This document shows positions 9,540 through 18,243 of a stretch of DNA of 64,000 nt, in pieces (position 1 is the first letter of the stretch; each line of letters begins with the position of its first letter). A program made the position numbers and the translations under genes. Source of the stretch: CADCUY01 sp964242735 (GTDB lineage: Bacteria > Actinomycetota > Actinomycetes > Actinomycetales > Quadrisphaeraceae); assembly GCA_964242735.1 (NCBI GenBank), contig CAXTAK010000009.1, positions 60,782 through 124,781 on the forward strand. Reading direction: 5' to 3'. The notes under the pieces were generated by a model that worked only from the letters and a program-made list of their open reading frames with translations, did not search any database and was not told the DNA's origin.

Positions 9540-11140
9540 GTGCGCGTCGCCGTGGTGGCGCGGTCCAGCGCTTCCGGTGCGTCGCGTCGTGGCGGGGTGG
9601 AGCGCCCCGGGGACGGGCGGCGCGAGGTGCGGCCGGCGTGGCGCGGAGCCCGGTTGGTGATGATCCCGGTCGGTGCCACTCCCCAGGCCGCGAAGGTGTC
9701 GAGGGCCCGCTCGACCTCCTCGCGGCGGGTGCTGCCGGAGGCGATGACGAGCGCGGTGGAGCCGGCCCGCCGCGCGGCCACCAGACCCGCGGTGGAGCGG
9801 TCCAGCGCCGGGGCGTCGAGGACGACGTGCCGCCCCGAGCTCACGGCCGCCTCGAGGAGCCCGCTCTCCAGGGCCCGCTCGAAGGCGCCGAGGTCGGTGT
9901 CGTCGTCACCGGGGTGGGTGAGGACCTGCAGGTCCGGCACGGTGGTCTCCTGCAGCATCGGGGCGAGCTGCTCGGGGCCGATCCGCCCAGCGGGCACCTC
10001 GCGCAGCCCGGAGCGGTGCGGGTCGATGCCGAGGACGTCGGCGAGGAGATCGTCGTCCGGGCCCGAGGTGCGCACCAGCAGCGCGGGTCCGCGCCGCGCC
10101 GCGTGCAGGGCGTGCTGCAGCGCCAGGTAGCTCGAGCCCACCCCCGAGGTGGGACCGACGAGCACCAGGCCGGGGCGCTGGTCACGGGCGCTCGCCAGGC
10201 GCGGGGCGTGGGTGGCGACCACGGCGGCGACCGCGCTGGGGGTGGGCGCTCCACGGCGCACCCGGCGGTGGGGCACCTCGGGGCCGATGAACGGCACCCC
10301 GTAGCGGCTGAGGTCCTCCGGGCCGTCGATGCGGCGCGAGAAGCGCCGGGCCACCACGACGGTGCCGATGGTCAGCAGCGCGCCCAGGGTGGCGCCGCCG
10401 ACGGCGCCGGTGACCTCCGGGTCCAGGCCGCCGGCCTCCACGGGGTAGGCCTCCTGCACCACGGTGACCACCTCCACGGCGGACTGCTTGGCGCGGTTCA
10501 GCGCGTCGCCGGTGCTGACCAGGTCCGAGGCGCGCGACGAGGCGATCTGGCGAGCGGTGGTGACGGACGTCGACTCGACGATGGTGGTGGACCGCGGCGG
10601 CGCGGGCAGCGCCTGCAGCGCCAGCTGCGCCTCGGCCTGCTGCTCCGTGACGAAGGCGATCTCCGCGTCGAGGCGCGCGGTGACCTCCTGCGTGCGCACC
10701 TCGCGGTACGTCTCGGCCGCCGCGCTGGCGACGGCGACGGCGTCGTCGGCGTTCGGGGCCTCCGAGCGCAGCGAGATGGTCGACGACTCCTCGACGCGGG
10801 TGGCGGTGAGCTCCGGCTCCGAGCCGGGCAGCCGCGCCTGCACCAGGGTGGTGAAGCCCGGGCTGTTCAGGCGGATCACCTGGGTCTGGACGAACGTGCC
10901 CGTCGCGTCGCTGGAGGACCCCTGGCCCTGGTCGAGCACCGCCGGGTCGGGGCGCACCTGGATGATGGCCTCGCTCTGGGCGACCTCGGGCTGCAGCCCG
11001 GCGATCATCGACCCGCACAGGCCGCCGAGCAGCAGGCCCGCGGCGGCGGCGGCGAGCACCAGGGAGGTGCGCGGTGCCGAGACCTGGTGGGTGCGGCCGT
11101 CACCGCCGGCGGGCGGGGCATCGGGCCGGCTCGCGGTCAT
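9536..11140 (-). CDS. Wzz-like chain-length regulator fused to a degenerate BY-kinase-like domain
   Basis: A 534-aa first gene of the leftward operon. Residues 25-55 form a membrane helix (LVLAAAAAGLLLGGLCGSMIAGL), followed by an extracytoplasmic Wzz region with predicted coiled coil (about 60-200). A second helix follows near 220 (AVGGATLGALLTIGTVVVARR), then a cytoplasmic P-loop-like domain. The Walker A site reads GPTSGVGSSYLAL, so the essential Lys of G-x-G-K-S/T is replaced by Ser. A Walker-B-like HVVLDAPALD remains. The C-tail is Arg/Pro/Thr-rich and has no tyrosine cluster. Kinase activity therefore looks lost, and the domain may only bind partners. The ATG at 11140 follows CCAGGAGC, a good ribosome site; the frame upstream to 11314 has no such site. 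Confidence 0.85.
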   Translation of the reverse strand: MTASRPDAPPAGGDGRTHQVSAPRTSLVLAAAAAGLLLGGLCGSMIAGLQPEVAQSEAIIQVRPDPAVLDQGQGSSSDATGTFVQTQVIRLNSPGFTTLVQARLPGSEPELTATRVEESSTISLRSEAPNADDAVAVASAAAETYREVRTQEVTARLDAEIAFVTEQQAEAQLALQALPAPPRSTTIVESTSVTTARQIASSRASDLVSTGDALNRAKQSAVEVVTVVQEAYPVEAGGLDPEVTGAVGGATLGALLTIGTVVVARRFSRRIDGPEDLSRYGVPFIGPEVPHRRVRRGAPTPSAVAAVVATHAPRLASARDQRPGLVLVGPTSGVGSSYLALQHALHAARRGPALLVRTSGPDDDLLADVLGIDPHRSGLREVPAGRIGPEQLAPMLQETTVPDLQVLTHPGDDDTDLGAFERALESGLLEAAVSSGRHVVLDAPALDRSTAGLVAARRAGSTALVIASGSTRREEVERALDTFAAWGVAPTGIITNRAPRHAGRTSRRPSPGRSTPPRRDAPEALDRATTATRT

Positions 11141-11198
11141 GGCGGGTGCTCCTGGTTCGTGGGGGTGCCCGGCGGCTCGCGCCCGGTCCGGCGCGCCG

Positions 11199-11208
11199 AT
11201 GGTAGCGT
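11199..11208. promoter_or_regulatory. Overlapping divergent -10 boxes between the Wzz-like and beta-helix genes
   Basis: ATGGTAGCGT holds TAGCGT (11203-11208) on the plus strand and TACCAT (11199-11204) on the minus strand. Both are TANNNT type. They would start transcripts with leaders of about 80 nt (plus) and 50 nt (minus), both ending in purine-rich ribosome sites. Sharing two base pairs would make the two promoters mutually exclusive. No clear -35 element is seen on either side. Confidence 0.45.
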
Positions 11209-11297
11209 CGAGCGTCACCGACGACGCGAGACGAGCATCCGATCGTGGGCGTACGGGCCCCCAGGAGCGCGGCGCACGCCGTGGGAAGAGGTGGGTC

Positions 11298-12539
11298 GTG
11301 CCCTCAGCGCGCACCGCGCACCGCGCACGGACCGGTCACCGCGGCGGTCCGGACCGCACGGGCCGGCAGGTCCCTGCCGCCCTGGCGGCCGGCGTCCTGC
11401 TCGTCGGCGCCCTGGCTGGATGCACCGGCCCCGAGCCCGCCCCCCCACCGCCGACCATCACCACCACCACCGGTGGCGAGGTCTCCGCGCTGGAGGCCGG
11501 CGCCGCCGGGGACGGCACCACCGACGACTTCGCCGCCCTGCAGGCGGCCCTCGACGGCCTGAGCAGCGGTCAGAGCCTCGTGCTCGAGGAGGGCTCGGTC
11601 TTCGCCGTGTCCGACATCCTCACCATCACCGGCGACGGGGTGACCGTCACCGGCGGCGGCACCCTGCTCAGCACCGACGAGGAGCGCAGCAGCCTGCTCG
11701 TGCAGGGCGACGACGTCACCCTCGAGGGCATCACCCTGGCCATCGAGGACACGACGCAGCGCTGGGACGCCTACGAGCAGCAGCGCCTGCGCCTGGACGA
11801 GACGGTGGGCACGGTGGTGAGGGACGTGCGGATCGTCGGCTCGGGGGCCACCGGCATCTACGTCGGCACGCGGTCCACCGGCTGGGTCCTGGACCGCCTC
11901 GTCGTCGAGGGCACCGAGGCCGACGGCATCCACATCACCCAGGGCTCCTCCCAGGGGCAGGTGCTCGACCCGCAGGTGACCGACAGCGGCGACGACGGGG
12001 TGGCGGTGGTCAGCTACCTGCAGGACGGCGAGCCGTGCCGCGACGTGGTGATCGAGCGCCCCGTGGTGCGCGGCGCGCAGGCCCGTGGGGTGTCCGTGGT
12101 CGGCGGGCAGGCCATCACCTACCGCGACATCGAGGTGGTCGACTCCGCCGCGGCCTCGGTCTACGTCGCGGCGGAGGACAGCTACCGCTCTGCGGGGGTG
12201 GCCGGTGTGCGGGTCGAGGGCGGCACCATCACCGGCGCCAACACGAACGCGGAGATCGACCACGGGGCGGTGCTGGTCTACGCGAACTACGACAGCGGCG
12301 TCAGCGACGTCAGCATCAGCGGCCTGGAGATCACCGGCACCCGGCCCGGCGCGAGCGCCGACGTCGGCATCCTCGCCTTCGGCGGCTTCCCCGCCACGGG
12401 CATCTCCATCACCGACCTCACCGTCTCCGGCGGCCCCGAGACCCTGCTGCGGGTCCCCGAGAGCGACGCCGAGGGCCTGACCACCACCGGGTGGACCGCG
12501 GACGGCGCCGCGGTGCCCGCCGAGCAGCTCCAGTCGTGA
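11298..12539 (+). CDS. Lipoprotein with parallel beta-helix (pectate-lyase-like) domain
   Basis: A 413-aa exported protein. The N-terminus has arginines, a hydrophobic stretch (AALAAGVLLVGALAGC) and a lipobox LAGC near residue 41, so it should be lipid-anchored on the outer face. The mature part opens with VSALEAGAAGDGTTDD and continues with repeated short beta-helix rungs (VTVTGGG, VTLEGITL, VRDVRIVGSGATGIYVG). This fits the pectate_lyase_3 / right-handed beta-helix fold of polysaccharide lyases, hydrolases and C5-epimerases. A paralog lies at 1-793. It is followed after 7 nt by a GT4 gene, so it belongs to the exopolysaccharide locus. It may trim or release the polymer; the exact chemistry is not readable. 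Confidence 0.8.
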   Translation: MPSARTAHRARTGHRGGPDRTGRQVPAALAAGVLLVGALAGCTGPEPAPPPPTITTTTGGEVSALEAGAAGDGTTDDFAALQAALDGLSSGQSLVLEEGSVFAVSDILTITGDGVTVTGGGTLLSTDEERSSLLVQGDDVTLEGITLAIEDTTQRWDAYEQQRLRLDETVGTVVRDVRIVGSGATGIYVGTRSTGWVLDRLVVEGTEADGIHITQGSSQGQVLDPQVTDSGDDGVAVVSYLQDGEPCRDVVIERPVVRGAQARGVSVVGGQAITYRDIEVVDSAAASVYVAAEDSYRSAGVAGVRVEGGTITGANTNAEIDHGAVLVYANYDSGVSDVSISGLEITGTRPGASADVGILAFGGFPATGISITDLTVSGGPETLLRVPESDAEGLTTTGWTADGAAVPAEQLQS

Positions 12540-12546
12540 GTCGGCG

Positions 12547-13788
12547 GTGAGCCCGGCCAGACCCCGGGTGCTCGTCACCCTGCCCGACGTCGCGTGGCCC
12601 CTCGACGGGGGCAAGCGGCTGCGGTGCGCCGGGGTGCTCCGCGGCCTCGCCGAGGTCGCGGACGTCGACGTGCTCGTCCTGTTCTCCCGCGCCGAGGGTG
12701 ACGGGGCGCCCTTCGCCGACGACGTCAGCGTGCGCCGGTGGCTGCGCCTGGCGCCCCCGCCGCTGCCGCTGCCGCGGGCGGCGGTGCGCCTGGTCTCCGC
12801 CCGGGTGCCCTGGATGCTCGCCGCGCAGCGCTGGGACGAGGTGCGCTCGCGCCTGGCGCAGTGGGCGGACCCGGACGGCTACGACCTCGTCTGGTACGGC
12901 GGGCTGGACCACGCCGTGTCCCTGCGCGGCGCGGTCGACGCCCCCGCCTCGGTCGTGGACTTCGACGACATCGAGACGCAGAAGTGGCGCGCCTACCTCC
13001 AGCAGCCGGTGACCTCCCTCGCGCACCGGGCCGAGCGCCTCCAGCGCCGCATCGAGCTGCCCCTGTGGGCGGGCGTGCAGCGCCGGGCCGTCGCCGACCA
13101 CGACACCGTCGTCGTGTGCAGCGAGGAGGACGCCGCCAGCCTGCGGGCCACCGGCGCGCCCTCGGTGGGCGTGGTGCCCAACACCTACCCCGACCCCGGC
13201 CCGCCCGTCCGCGTCGACGGCGCCCCGGTGGGCGCCGTGCCCGGGGCGGAACCGGTGTTCCTGCTCATCGGCAACTTCGCCGTCGCCGCCAACCTCGATG
13301 CCGCCCGCCAGCTCGTCGAGCACGTGCTGCCCGACCTGCAGCGGCGGGTGCCCACCGCGCGGGTGCGCATCGTCGGGCGCTCCGCGGGCCTGGTGCCCGT
13401 GCCCGCCGGCGCCCGCGGCCTTCAGGTCGAGGAGAGGACCGATGTGCGCGGGGAGCTGCTCGACGCCACCGCGGCGCTCGTGCCGATGCGCTTCGGCGGG
13501 GGCACCCGGCTGAAGGTGCTCGAGGCCTTCGCCGTGGGTCTCCCGGTGGTCACCTCCCGCCTGGGCGGCGCGGGCCTGGGGGCCGTGCACGGTGAGCACC
13601 TGCTGTTCGGGGACACGCCCGGGGCCCTGGCCGAGGGCGCCGCGCGCCTGGTGCAGGAGCCCGAGCTGCCCGCGCGGCTGGCAGCTGCCGCCCGTGCGCT
13701 GTACCTGCGCGACTTCGCCCCGTCCGCGGCCACCGCAGCCGTCGCGGAGGTCGTCGAACCCCTGCTGCAGGGTCGGCCCCCGCGGTAG
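12547..13788 (+). CDS. GT4-family glycosyltransferase
   Basis: A 413-aa GT-B enzyme. The N-terminal domain starts PRVLVTLPDVAWPLDGGKRLR, and VVDFDDIETQKWRAYL near residue 140 is a motif shared by exopolysaccharide GT4 enzymes of the glycosyltransferase_4 / Glyco_trans_1_4 type. The C-terminal domain has FLLIGNFAVAANLDAARQL, LVPMRFGGGTRLKVLEAFAVGLPVV (donor-binding and EX7E-like region) and GAVHGEHLLFGDTPGALAEG. The GTG start lies 7 nt after the beta-helix lipoprotein stop, with GAGTCGGCGG upstream, so the two are probably cotranscribed. Sugar specificity is unknown. Confidence 0.87.
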   Translation: MSPARPRVLVTLPDVAWPLDGGKRLRCAGVLRGLAEVADVDVLVLFSRAEGDGAPFADDVSVRRWLRLAPPPLPLPRAAVRLVSARVPWMLAAQRWDEVRSRLAQWADPDGYDLVWYGGLDHAVSLRGAVDAPASVVDFDDIETQKWRAYLQQPVTSLAHRAERLQRRIELPLWAGVQRRAVADHDTVVVCSEEDAASLRATGAPSVGVVPNTYPDPGPPVRVDGAPVGAVPGAEPVFLLIGNFAVAANLDAARQLVEHVLPDLQRRVPTARVRIVGRSAGLVPVPAGARGLQVEERTDVRGELLDATAALVPMRFGGGTRLKVLEAFAVGLPVVTSRLGGAGLGAVHGEHLLFGDTPGALAEGAARLVQEPELPARLAAAARALYLRDFAPSAATAAVAEVVEPLLQGRPPR

Positions 13789-14228
13789 CCGTCGGCCTCC
13801 GCCCCGTGGGGGTCGTCGCCCCGGGCAGCTGAGGGCCGTGGCCCCGTGCCGCGCGAGGTCGCGCGAACGGCCCGGAACCCTGTCGGCGCTGTCCACCGAC
13901 CACTGGGGTCCGCGACGCGACGACGACACCCGCGCCAGTGCCGGGCTGGCCGCGCCGCCGCTGCCGTCGCCCCCGCCCCCCGGGTGTCCCTGCCGAGGGC
14001 GACGCCTGGCGGGCGCGGGTCACCGACGCGCGGCACCCCTCGGGGACCCCGCGGACGTCGGCGGACCCCGCGGCGGTGTCGTCGACCGGACGGGCGCGTC
14101 CACGGCATCGCGAACCTGCACGGAGCCGGCGCCGGGGCCGTCCGGGCGAGGGGGAGGGCGCCGCTACTGTGGCCGGCGCTGACGGCCGAGTCACGGCCGC
14201 CTGATCGTGGGAAGGAGCCGACCCGGAC
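13789..14228. other. 440-nt gene-free stretch with promoter for the next GT4
   Basis: The open frames crossing this stretch are Arg/Pro-rich and look like GC shadows. The only structure I can support is TACTGT at 14165-14170, a good -10 hexamer. It would start a leader of about 50 nt ending in GGGAAGGAG shortly before the GTG at 14229. The rest (13795-14150) shows nothing recognisable. Confidence 0.5.
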
Positions 14229-15350
14229 GTGGGTGCAGCGAAGACCGTGCTCCGACCCCGCAGCGGGCTGCGCGTGGCCCACGTGCTCGGGACCGCGCTG
14301 TTCGCCGGCACGGAGCGGTACGTCCTGGAGGTCACCGCCGAGCTCGCCGCCCGCGACCACCGGGTGCACGTGGTCGGTGGGGAGCCGGCGGCCATGCAGC
14401 GGCTGCTGCCGACCGGTGCGCTGTGGTCGCCCGGCGCCACAGCCCCCGAGGCGCTGCGGTCGCTGGCCGCAGCGGGCCGCCAGGACGTCGTCCACAGCCA
14501 CACCAGCAAGGGTGACTTCACCGCCCTGATCGCCGCCCCGGTCACCGGCGGGCGCCGGGTCTCCACGCGCCACGTCCTCGCGCCGCGCGGCTACGACGGC
14601 CTCGCCCGGCGCCTGGCCCCCGTGGTGCGCCGCGCCATGGCCCGTGAGCTCGCCGTCAGCGCCTTCGTGGCCCGCAGCGTCGAGACCGAGCCCGACACCG
14701 TGCTGGTCAACGGGGTCCGGTGCGTCGCCGACACCGGGGCCCGTCGCGGCAGCGGGGGACAGCGCGTGCTGATCGCCCAGCGCCTGGAGCCGGAGAAGGA
14801 CACCGCGACGGGCCTGCGAGCGTGGGCGGCCTCCGGGCTCGGTGAGCGCGGCTGGCGGCTGCTGGTCGCCGGCGACGGCGCCGAGCGGACGGCGCTGGAG
14901 TCCCTCGCCCGACAGCTGGAGGTCGCGGGCAGCACCGACTTCCTCGGGTGGCTGCCCGACCCGGCGGAGGCGTACGAGACCGCGCAGGTCCTGCTGGCCA
15001 CGGCTCCCGGCGAGCCGTGCGGCCTCAGCGTCATCGAGGCCATGGCGCACGGGCTGCCCGTGGTGGCCGCCGGCGCCGGGGGGCACGTGGAGACGGTGGG
15101 GCGCCACCGCGGCGCCGCGCTGTTCGCGCCGGGGGACGCCGCGGCGGCAGCCGAGCACCTGCGACGGCTCGCCGCCGACGACCGGGCCCGCACGGAGTAC
15201 GGGCGGGCGCTGCAGGCCCTGCAGCGCGAGGAGCTGGACCTCGTCACCCACGTCGACCGGCTGGAGTCGGTCTACCGCGGCGTCCTGGCCGCTCGTCCGC
15301 GTGCGCTGGCAGCGCTCGGTGGGCTCAGGCCATGGCGGCCGGGGGGCTGA
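14229..15350 (+). CDS. GT4-family glycosyltransferase
   Basis: A 373-aa monocistronic GT-B enzyme. LRVAHVLGTALFAGTERYVLE is the N-terminal Gly-rich acceptor-domain loop. HSHTSKGDFTALI lies near residue 90. VLIAQRLEPEKDTATGL, DFLGWLPDPAEAYETAQVLL and the donor-site stretch APGEPCGLSVIEAMAHGLPVVAAGAGGH near residue 260 carry the GT4 EX7E arrangement. It has its own promoter (TACTGT at 14165) and a GGAAGGAG ribosome site. The 3' end overlaps, tail to tail, the small leftward gene at 15325-15576. It probably serves the exopolysaccharide pathway of region 1, but the substrate is unknown. Confidence 0.87.
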   Translation: MGAAKTVLRPRSGLRVAHVLGTALFAGTERYVLEVTAELAARDHRVHVVGGEPAAMQRLLPTGALWSPGATAPEALRSLAAAGRQDVVHSHTSKGDFTALIAAPVTGGRRVSTRHVLAPRGYDGLARRLAPVVRRAMARELAVSAFVARSVETEPDTVLVNGVRCVADTGARRGSGGQRVLIAQRLEPEKDTATGLRAWAASGLGERGWRLLVAGDGAERTALESLARQLEVAGSTDFLGWLPDPAEAYETAQVLLATAPGEPCGLSVIEAMAHGLPVVAAGAGGHVETVGRHRGAALFAPGDAAAAAEHLRRLAADDRARTEYGRALQALQREELDLVTHVDRLESVYRGVLAARPRALAALGGLRPWRPGG

Positions 15351-15576
15351 GCAGGCGCCGCGTCGCGGTGTCGGCGGTGCCGGTGGCGTGCGTGGCGCCG
15401 GTGGTGTGCGTGGCGCCGGTGGTGTGCGTGGCCGGGGCCGGCGCGGGAACCGCGCGGGTGGCGGGCAGCCGCCGCCGCTCGCGTCGGCCGGGTGCGCCCG
15501 CCACCCATGCGTAGAGGGCTGCCACGATCACGGCCAGGAGGATCCAGCTCGCGACGCCGAGAGCGAGGAGTGTCAT
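15325..15576 (-). CDS. Small single-pass membrane protein, 83 aa
   Basis: No family was recognised. The N-terminus MTLLALGVASWILLAVIVAALYAWV is a single membrane helix, followed by a basic stretch (GRRERRRLPATR). The tail carries three copies of a 6-residue Thr/His/Gly/Ala repeat (THTTGA, THTTGA, THATGT). The ATG at 15576 is preceded on the minus strand by TACACA with a 6-nt spacer, the leaderless arrangement seen at many genes here. That supports a real gene despite its 26-bp overlap with the GT4 end. Function is unknown. Confidence 0.55.
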   Translation of the reverse strand: MTLLALGVASWILLAVIVAALYAWVAGAPGRRERRRLPATRAVPAPAPATHTTGATHTTGATHATGTADTATRRLLSPPAAMA

Positions 15577-15665
15577 GCCCCGTGTGTACCCCCCCGTGGC
15601 GCCGCTCACACGGCAGGTCCCCCGGACACGCCGCGACGGGTTGAGCTGTGACCGGCGGGGCTGTG

Positions 15666-17186
15666 TCAGGAGGCGCTTCGAGCCGCGGGGGAGCGCACCA
15701 GGTCCAGCGGCTCGGTGGTGACGCCGAAGCGCTGTCGCAGCACCCGGCGCGCGGCGTGCAGGCCGTTCATCCCGTGCACCGCCGGTCCCGGGGGCGTGGC
15801 CGAGGAGCACAGGTACACCCCCGGCACGGGGGTGCGGTAGGGGTCCCACGCCGGCACGGGCCGCATGAGCATCTGCCACGGGGTGACCGCGCCCGCGGAG
15901 ATGTCACCCCCGATGTAGCTGGGGTTGAGGGCCTCCTCCTGCGCGGCGGTCGAGACGGTGCGGTGGAGCACCAGGTCGCGGAAGCCGGGCGCGAAGCGCT
16001 CGATCTGGCGGGTGACGGCCTCGCCGCGGTCCAGCGTCGAGCCGTGGGGGACGTGCGTGTACGTCCACAGCGTGGTCCGCCCGGCGGGGGCGCGGCTCTC
16101 GTCGACGACGTCGGGCTGGGAGACGAGCACGTAGGGGGTCTCGCTGTGCTCGCCGCGGGTGACGCTGCGCTCGAACTCGTACAGCTCCGCGCGGGTGCCG
16201 CCCAGGTGCAGGGTGCCGGCGCGGGCGCACTCGGGATTCGCCCACGGCACCCGCCCCGACAGCGCGAAGTCGACCTTGCACACCCCGTCGCCGTACCGGT
16301 ACGCCCCCAGCCACCGCCGGTAGAGCGGGGGCAGCAGGTCCCCGGCGATCTCCTGCAGCGCCCTGGGAGCGGTGTCGAGCACCACCGCCCGGGTGCGCGG
16401 CAGCTCCCCGAGGGAGCGCACGCGCTGTCCGGTGGTGAAGACCACCCCGCGCCGGCGCAGCTCGGCGACCAGGGCGTCGACGATCGTCTGGGTGCCGCCG
16501 CGGGGGATCGGCCAGCCGCGCGAGTGCGCCAGGGACGCCAGGTACACGGCGGCGGCGGACGGGGCGAGGCGTCGGGCGGGCGCGATGGCGTGGGTCGCGA
16601 CCCCGGACAGCAGGGCGGGTGCGGCGTCGCCCTTCCAGCGCAGGTTCCACAGCGGCGTGCCCTGCTCGATCGTGCGCAGCCCCGCGGCGATCCCCACGCC
16701 GACCGAGGCGGGGCGGCGGGCGTAGGGGAAGGTGCGGAAGTCGGAGAGGAACAGGTCGCCGATCTCTCGCCACCCGCGCACCAGCGGACGCATCAGCTGC
16801 GTCCACGCGGCGGCGTCGCGCCCCAGGCCCGCGGCGGTCTGCTCGAGGTCGCGGTACGCGATGGCGGCGTGCCCGCCGTCCATCGGCTGTGCGTAGGGGA
16901 CCTCGGGGTCGAGCAGCTGCACCCCGTGCGCAGCGAGGTCGAAGGCCCCGAAGAAGGGCGAGACCATCAGCGAGGGGTGCACCGCGGAGCAGATGTCGTG
17001 GAGGAAGCCCGGCAGGGTCAGCTCGGCGCTGCGCGCCCCCCCGCCGAGGGTGTCGTTGGCCTCGATCACCTGCACCGACAGGCCGGCCCCCGACAGCACC
17101 ATCGCCGCGGCGAGCCCGTTGGGGCCGGAGCCCACGACGACCGCGTCGACGCTCCCGCCGCGCTCGTTCACCGGTGAGCTGCTCAT
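15666..17186 (-). CDS. FAD-dependent phytoene-desaturase-like oxidoreductase
   Basis: A 506-aa flavoprotein. The N-terminal dinucleotide-binding loop is VDAVVVGSGPNGLAAAMVLSGAGLSVQVIEA (GxGxxG near residue 18), followed by GGGARSAELTLPGFLHDICSAVHP, typical of the CrtI/RetSat-like NAD(P)/FAD oxidoreductases common in actinobacteria. A C-terminal FAD-contact segment reads GVYLCSSATPPGPAVHGMNG, the usual end motif of CrtI relatives. No other carotenoid gene is nearby, so a role in carotenoid desaturation is not supported by context and the substrate remains open. The start is well set: on the minus strand TACCGT (17199-17194) lies 7 nt before the ATG, a leaderless start. Confidence 0.85.
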   Translation of the reverse strand: MSSSPVNERGGSVDAVVVGSGPNGLAAAMVLSGAGLSVQVIEANDTLGGGARSAELTLPGFLHDICSAVHPSLMVSPFFGAFDLAAHGVQLLDPEVPYAQPMDGGHAAIAYRDLEQTAAGLGRDAAAWTQLMRPLVRGWREIGDLFLSDFRTFPYARRPASVGVGIAAGLRTIEQGTPLWNLRWKGDAAPALLSGVATHAIAPARRLAPSAAAVYLASLAHSRGWPIPRGGTQTIVDALVAELRRRGVVFTTGQRVRSLGELPRTRAVVLDTAPRALQEIAGDLLPPLYRRWLGAYRYGDGVCKVDFALSGRVPWANPECARAGTLHLGGTRAELYEFERSVTRGEHSETPYVLVSQPDVVDESRAPAGRTTLWTYTHVPHGSTLDRGEAVTRQIERFAPGFRDLVLHRTVSTAAQEEALNPSYIGGDISAGAVTPWQMLMRPVPAWDPYRTPVPGVYLCSSATPPGPAVHGMNGLHAARRVLRQRFGVTTEPLDLVRSPAARSAS

Positions 17187-17252
17187 CGTGGCGACGGTAC
17201 CCGCCGGTCCCCACCGGCGCCGGGCCAGGAGGGGAGGGGTGAGGATGGGCGG

Positions 17253-18227
17253 GTGAGGGTGGCGGCGATCGACTGCGGCACCAACGCCATCCGCCTGCTC
17301 GTCGCCGACGTCCTCGGCGACGACGACGGGGTCGTGGTCGAGGTGGACCGCCGGATGGAGGTGGTGCGCCTGGGGGAGGGCGTGGACGCCACCGGGGTGA
17401 TCGCGCCCGCGGCCCTGGCGCGCACGCTGGCCGCCACCGCCCGCTACGCCGAGGTGGTCGCGTCGCTCGGCGCGCAGCGGGTGCGCTTCGTGGCCACGTC
17501 CGCCGCCCGCGACGCGACCAACGCCGGTGAGCTGACCGCGGGGGTGCGCGCCCTGCTGGGGGTCGACCCCGAGGTGATCACCGGCGCCGAGGAGGCGCGG
17601 CTGTCCTTCCGGGGGGCGACGGCCTCGAGCGCGCGGCCCGCCGGGGCGGGGGCGGACGACCCGCACCTGGTCGTCGACGTCGGTGGGGGCTCCACCGAGC
17701 TGGTGCTGGGGTCGGCCTCCGCCGGGCGGGTGGTGGCCGCGACGTCGGTGGACGTCGGCTGCGTGCGCCTGACCGAGCGGCACCTGCACGACGACCCGCC
17801 GTCACCGGCGCAGGTCGCGGCCGCCCGCGCCGACGTCACCGCCGCGCTGGGGCGGGCCGGGGCCGTGGTGCCCCTGGCCTCGACCGCCACCCTGGTCGGG
17901 GTCGCCGGCACGGTCACCACCGTCACCGCGCACGCCGCCGGGCTCGACCGCTACGACCCCACCCTGATCCACGGCCGGGTCGTGGGCGTGGACGCCGTCC
18001 TCGCCGCGTGCGGGGAGCTGCTGGCCATGACGCGATCCCAGCGCGCGGCGCTGCCGTCCATGCACCCCGGGCGGGTCGACGTCATCGGCGCCGGGGCGCT
18101 GCTGTGGGGTGAGGTCGTCGCGCGCGTGGCCGCCGACGCTGGCGTGCGCGAGGTCACCGCCAGCGAGCACGACATCCTCGACGGGACGGCGCTGGCACTG
18201 GCTCGGGCGGAACCCCACCGGCCATGA
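17253..18227 (+). CDS. ppx: Ppx/GppA-family exopolyphosphatase
   Basis: A 324-aa short-form Ppx/GppA phosphatase (ASKHA fold) that releases phosphate from polyphosphate or cleaves pppGpp. The N-terminal phosphate-1 loop is AAIDCGTNAIRLLVAD. FVATSAARDATN and VITGAEEARLSFRG are family signatures, and LVVDVGGGSTELVLG is the phosphate-2 loop with the catalytic Glu region. It ends at GVREVTASEHDILDGTAL. The length fits the two-domain actinobacterial enzymes and lacks the C-terminal HD extension of the long Ppx form. It is divergent from the oxidoreductase; the 66-bp spacer contains GAGGAT 6 nt before the GTG, a possible weak leaderless promoter. Confidence 0.9.
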   Translation: MRVAAIDCGTNAIRLLVADVLGDDDGVVVEVDRRMEVVRLGEGVDATGVIAPAALARTLAATARYAEVVASLGAQRVRFVATSAARDATNAGELTAGVRALLGVDPEVITGAEEARLSFRGATASSARPAGAGADDPHLVVDVGGGSTELVLGSASAGRVVAATSVDVGCVRLTERHLHDDPPSPAQVAAARADVTAALGRAGAVVPLASTATLVGVAGTVTTVTAHAAGLDRYDPTLIHGRVVGVDAVLAACGELLAMTRSQRAALPSMHPGRVDVIGAGALLWGEVVARVAADAGVREVTASEHDILDGTALALARAEPHRP

Positions 18228-18243
18228 TCCGGCCGGCGTCGGC

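Noticed and set aside
15666..17186. Carotenoid biosynthesis cluster
   Set aside because: The oxidoreductase resembles CrtI, but no phytoene synthase, prenyl synthase of the carotenoid type or cyclase gene is in the neighbourhood.
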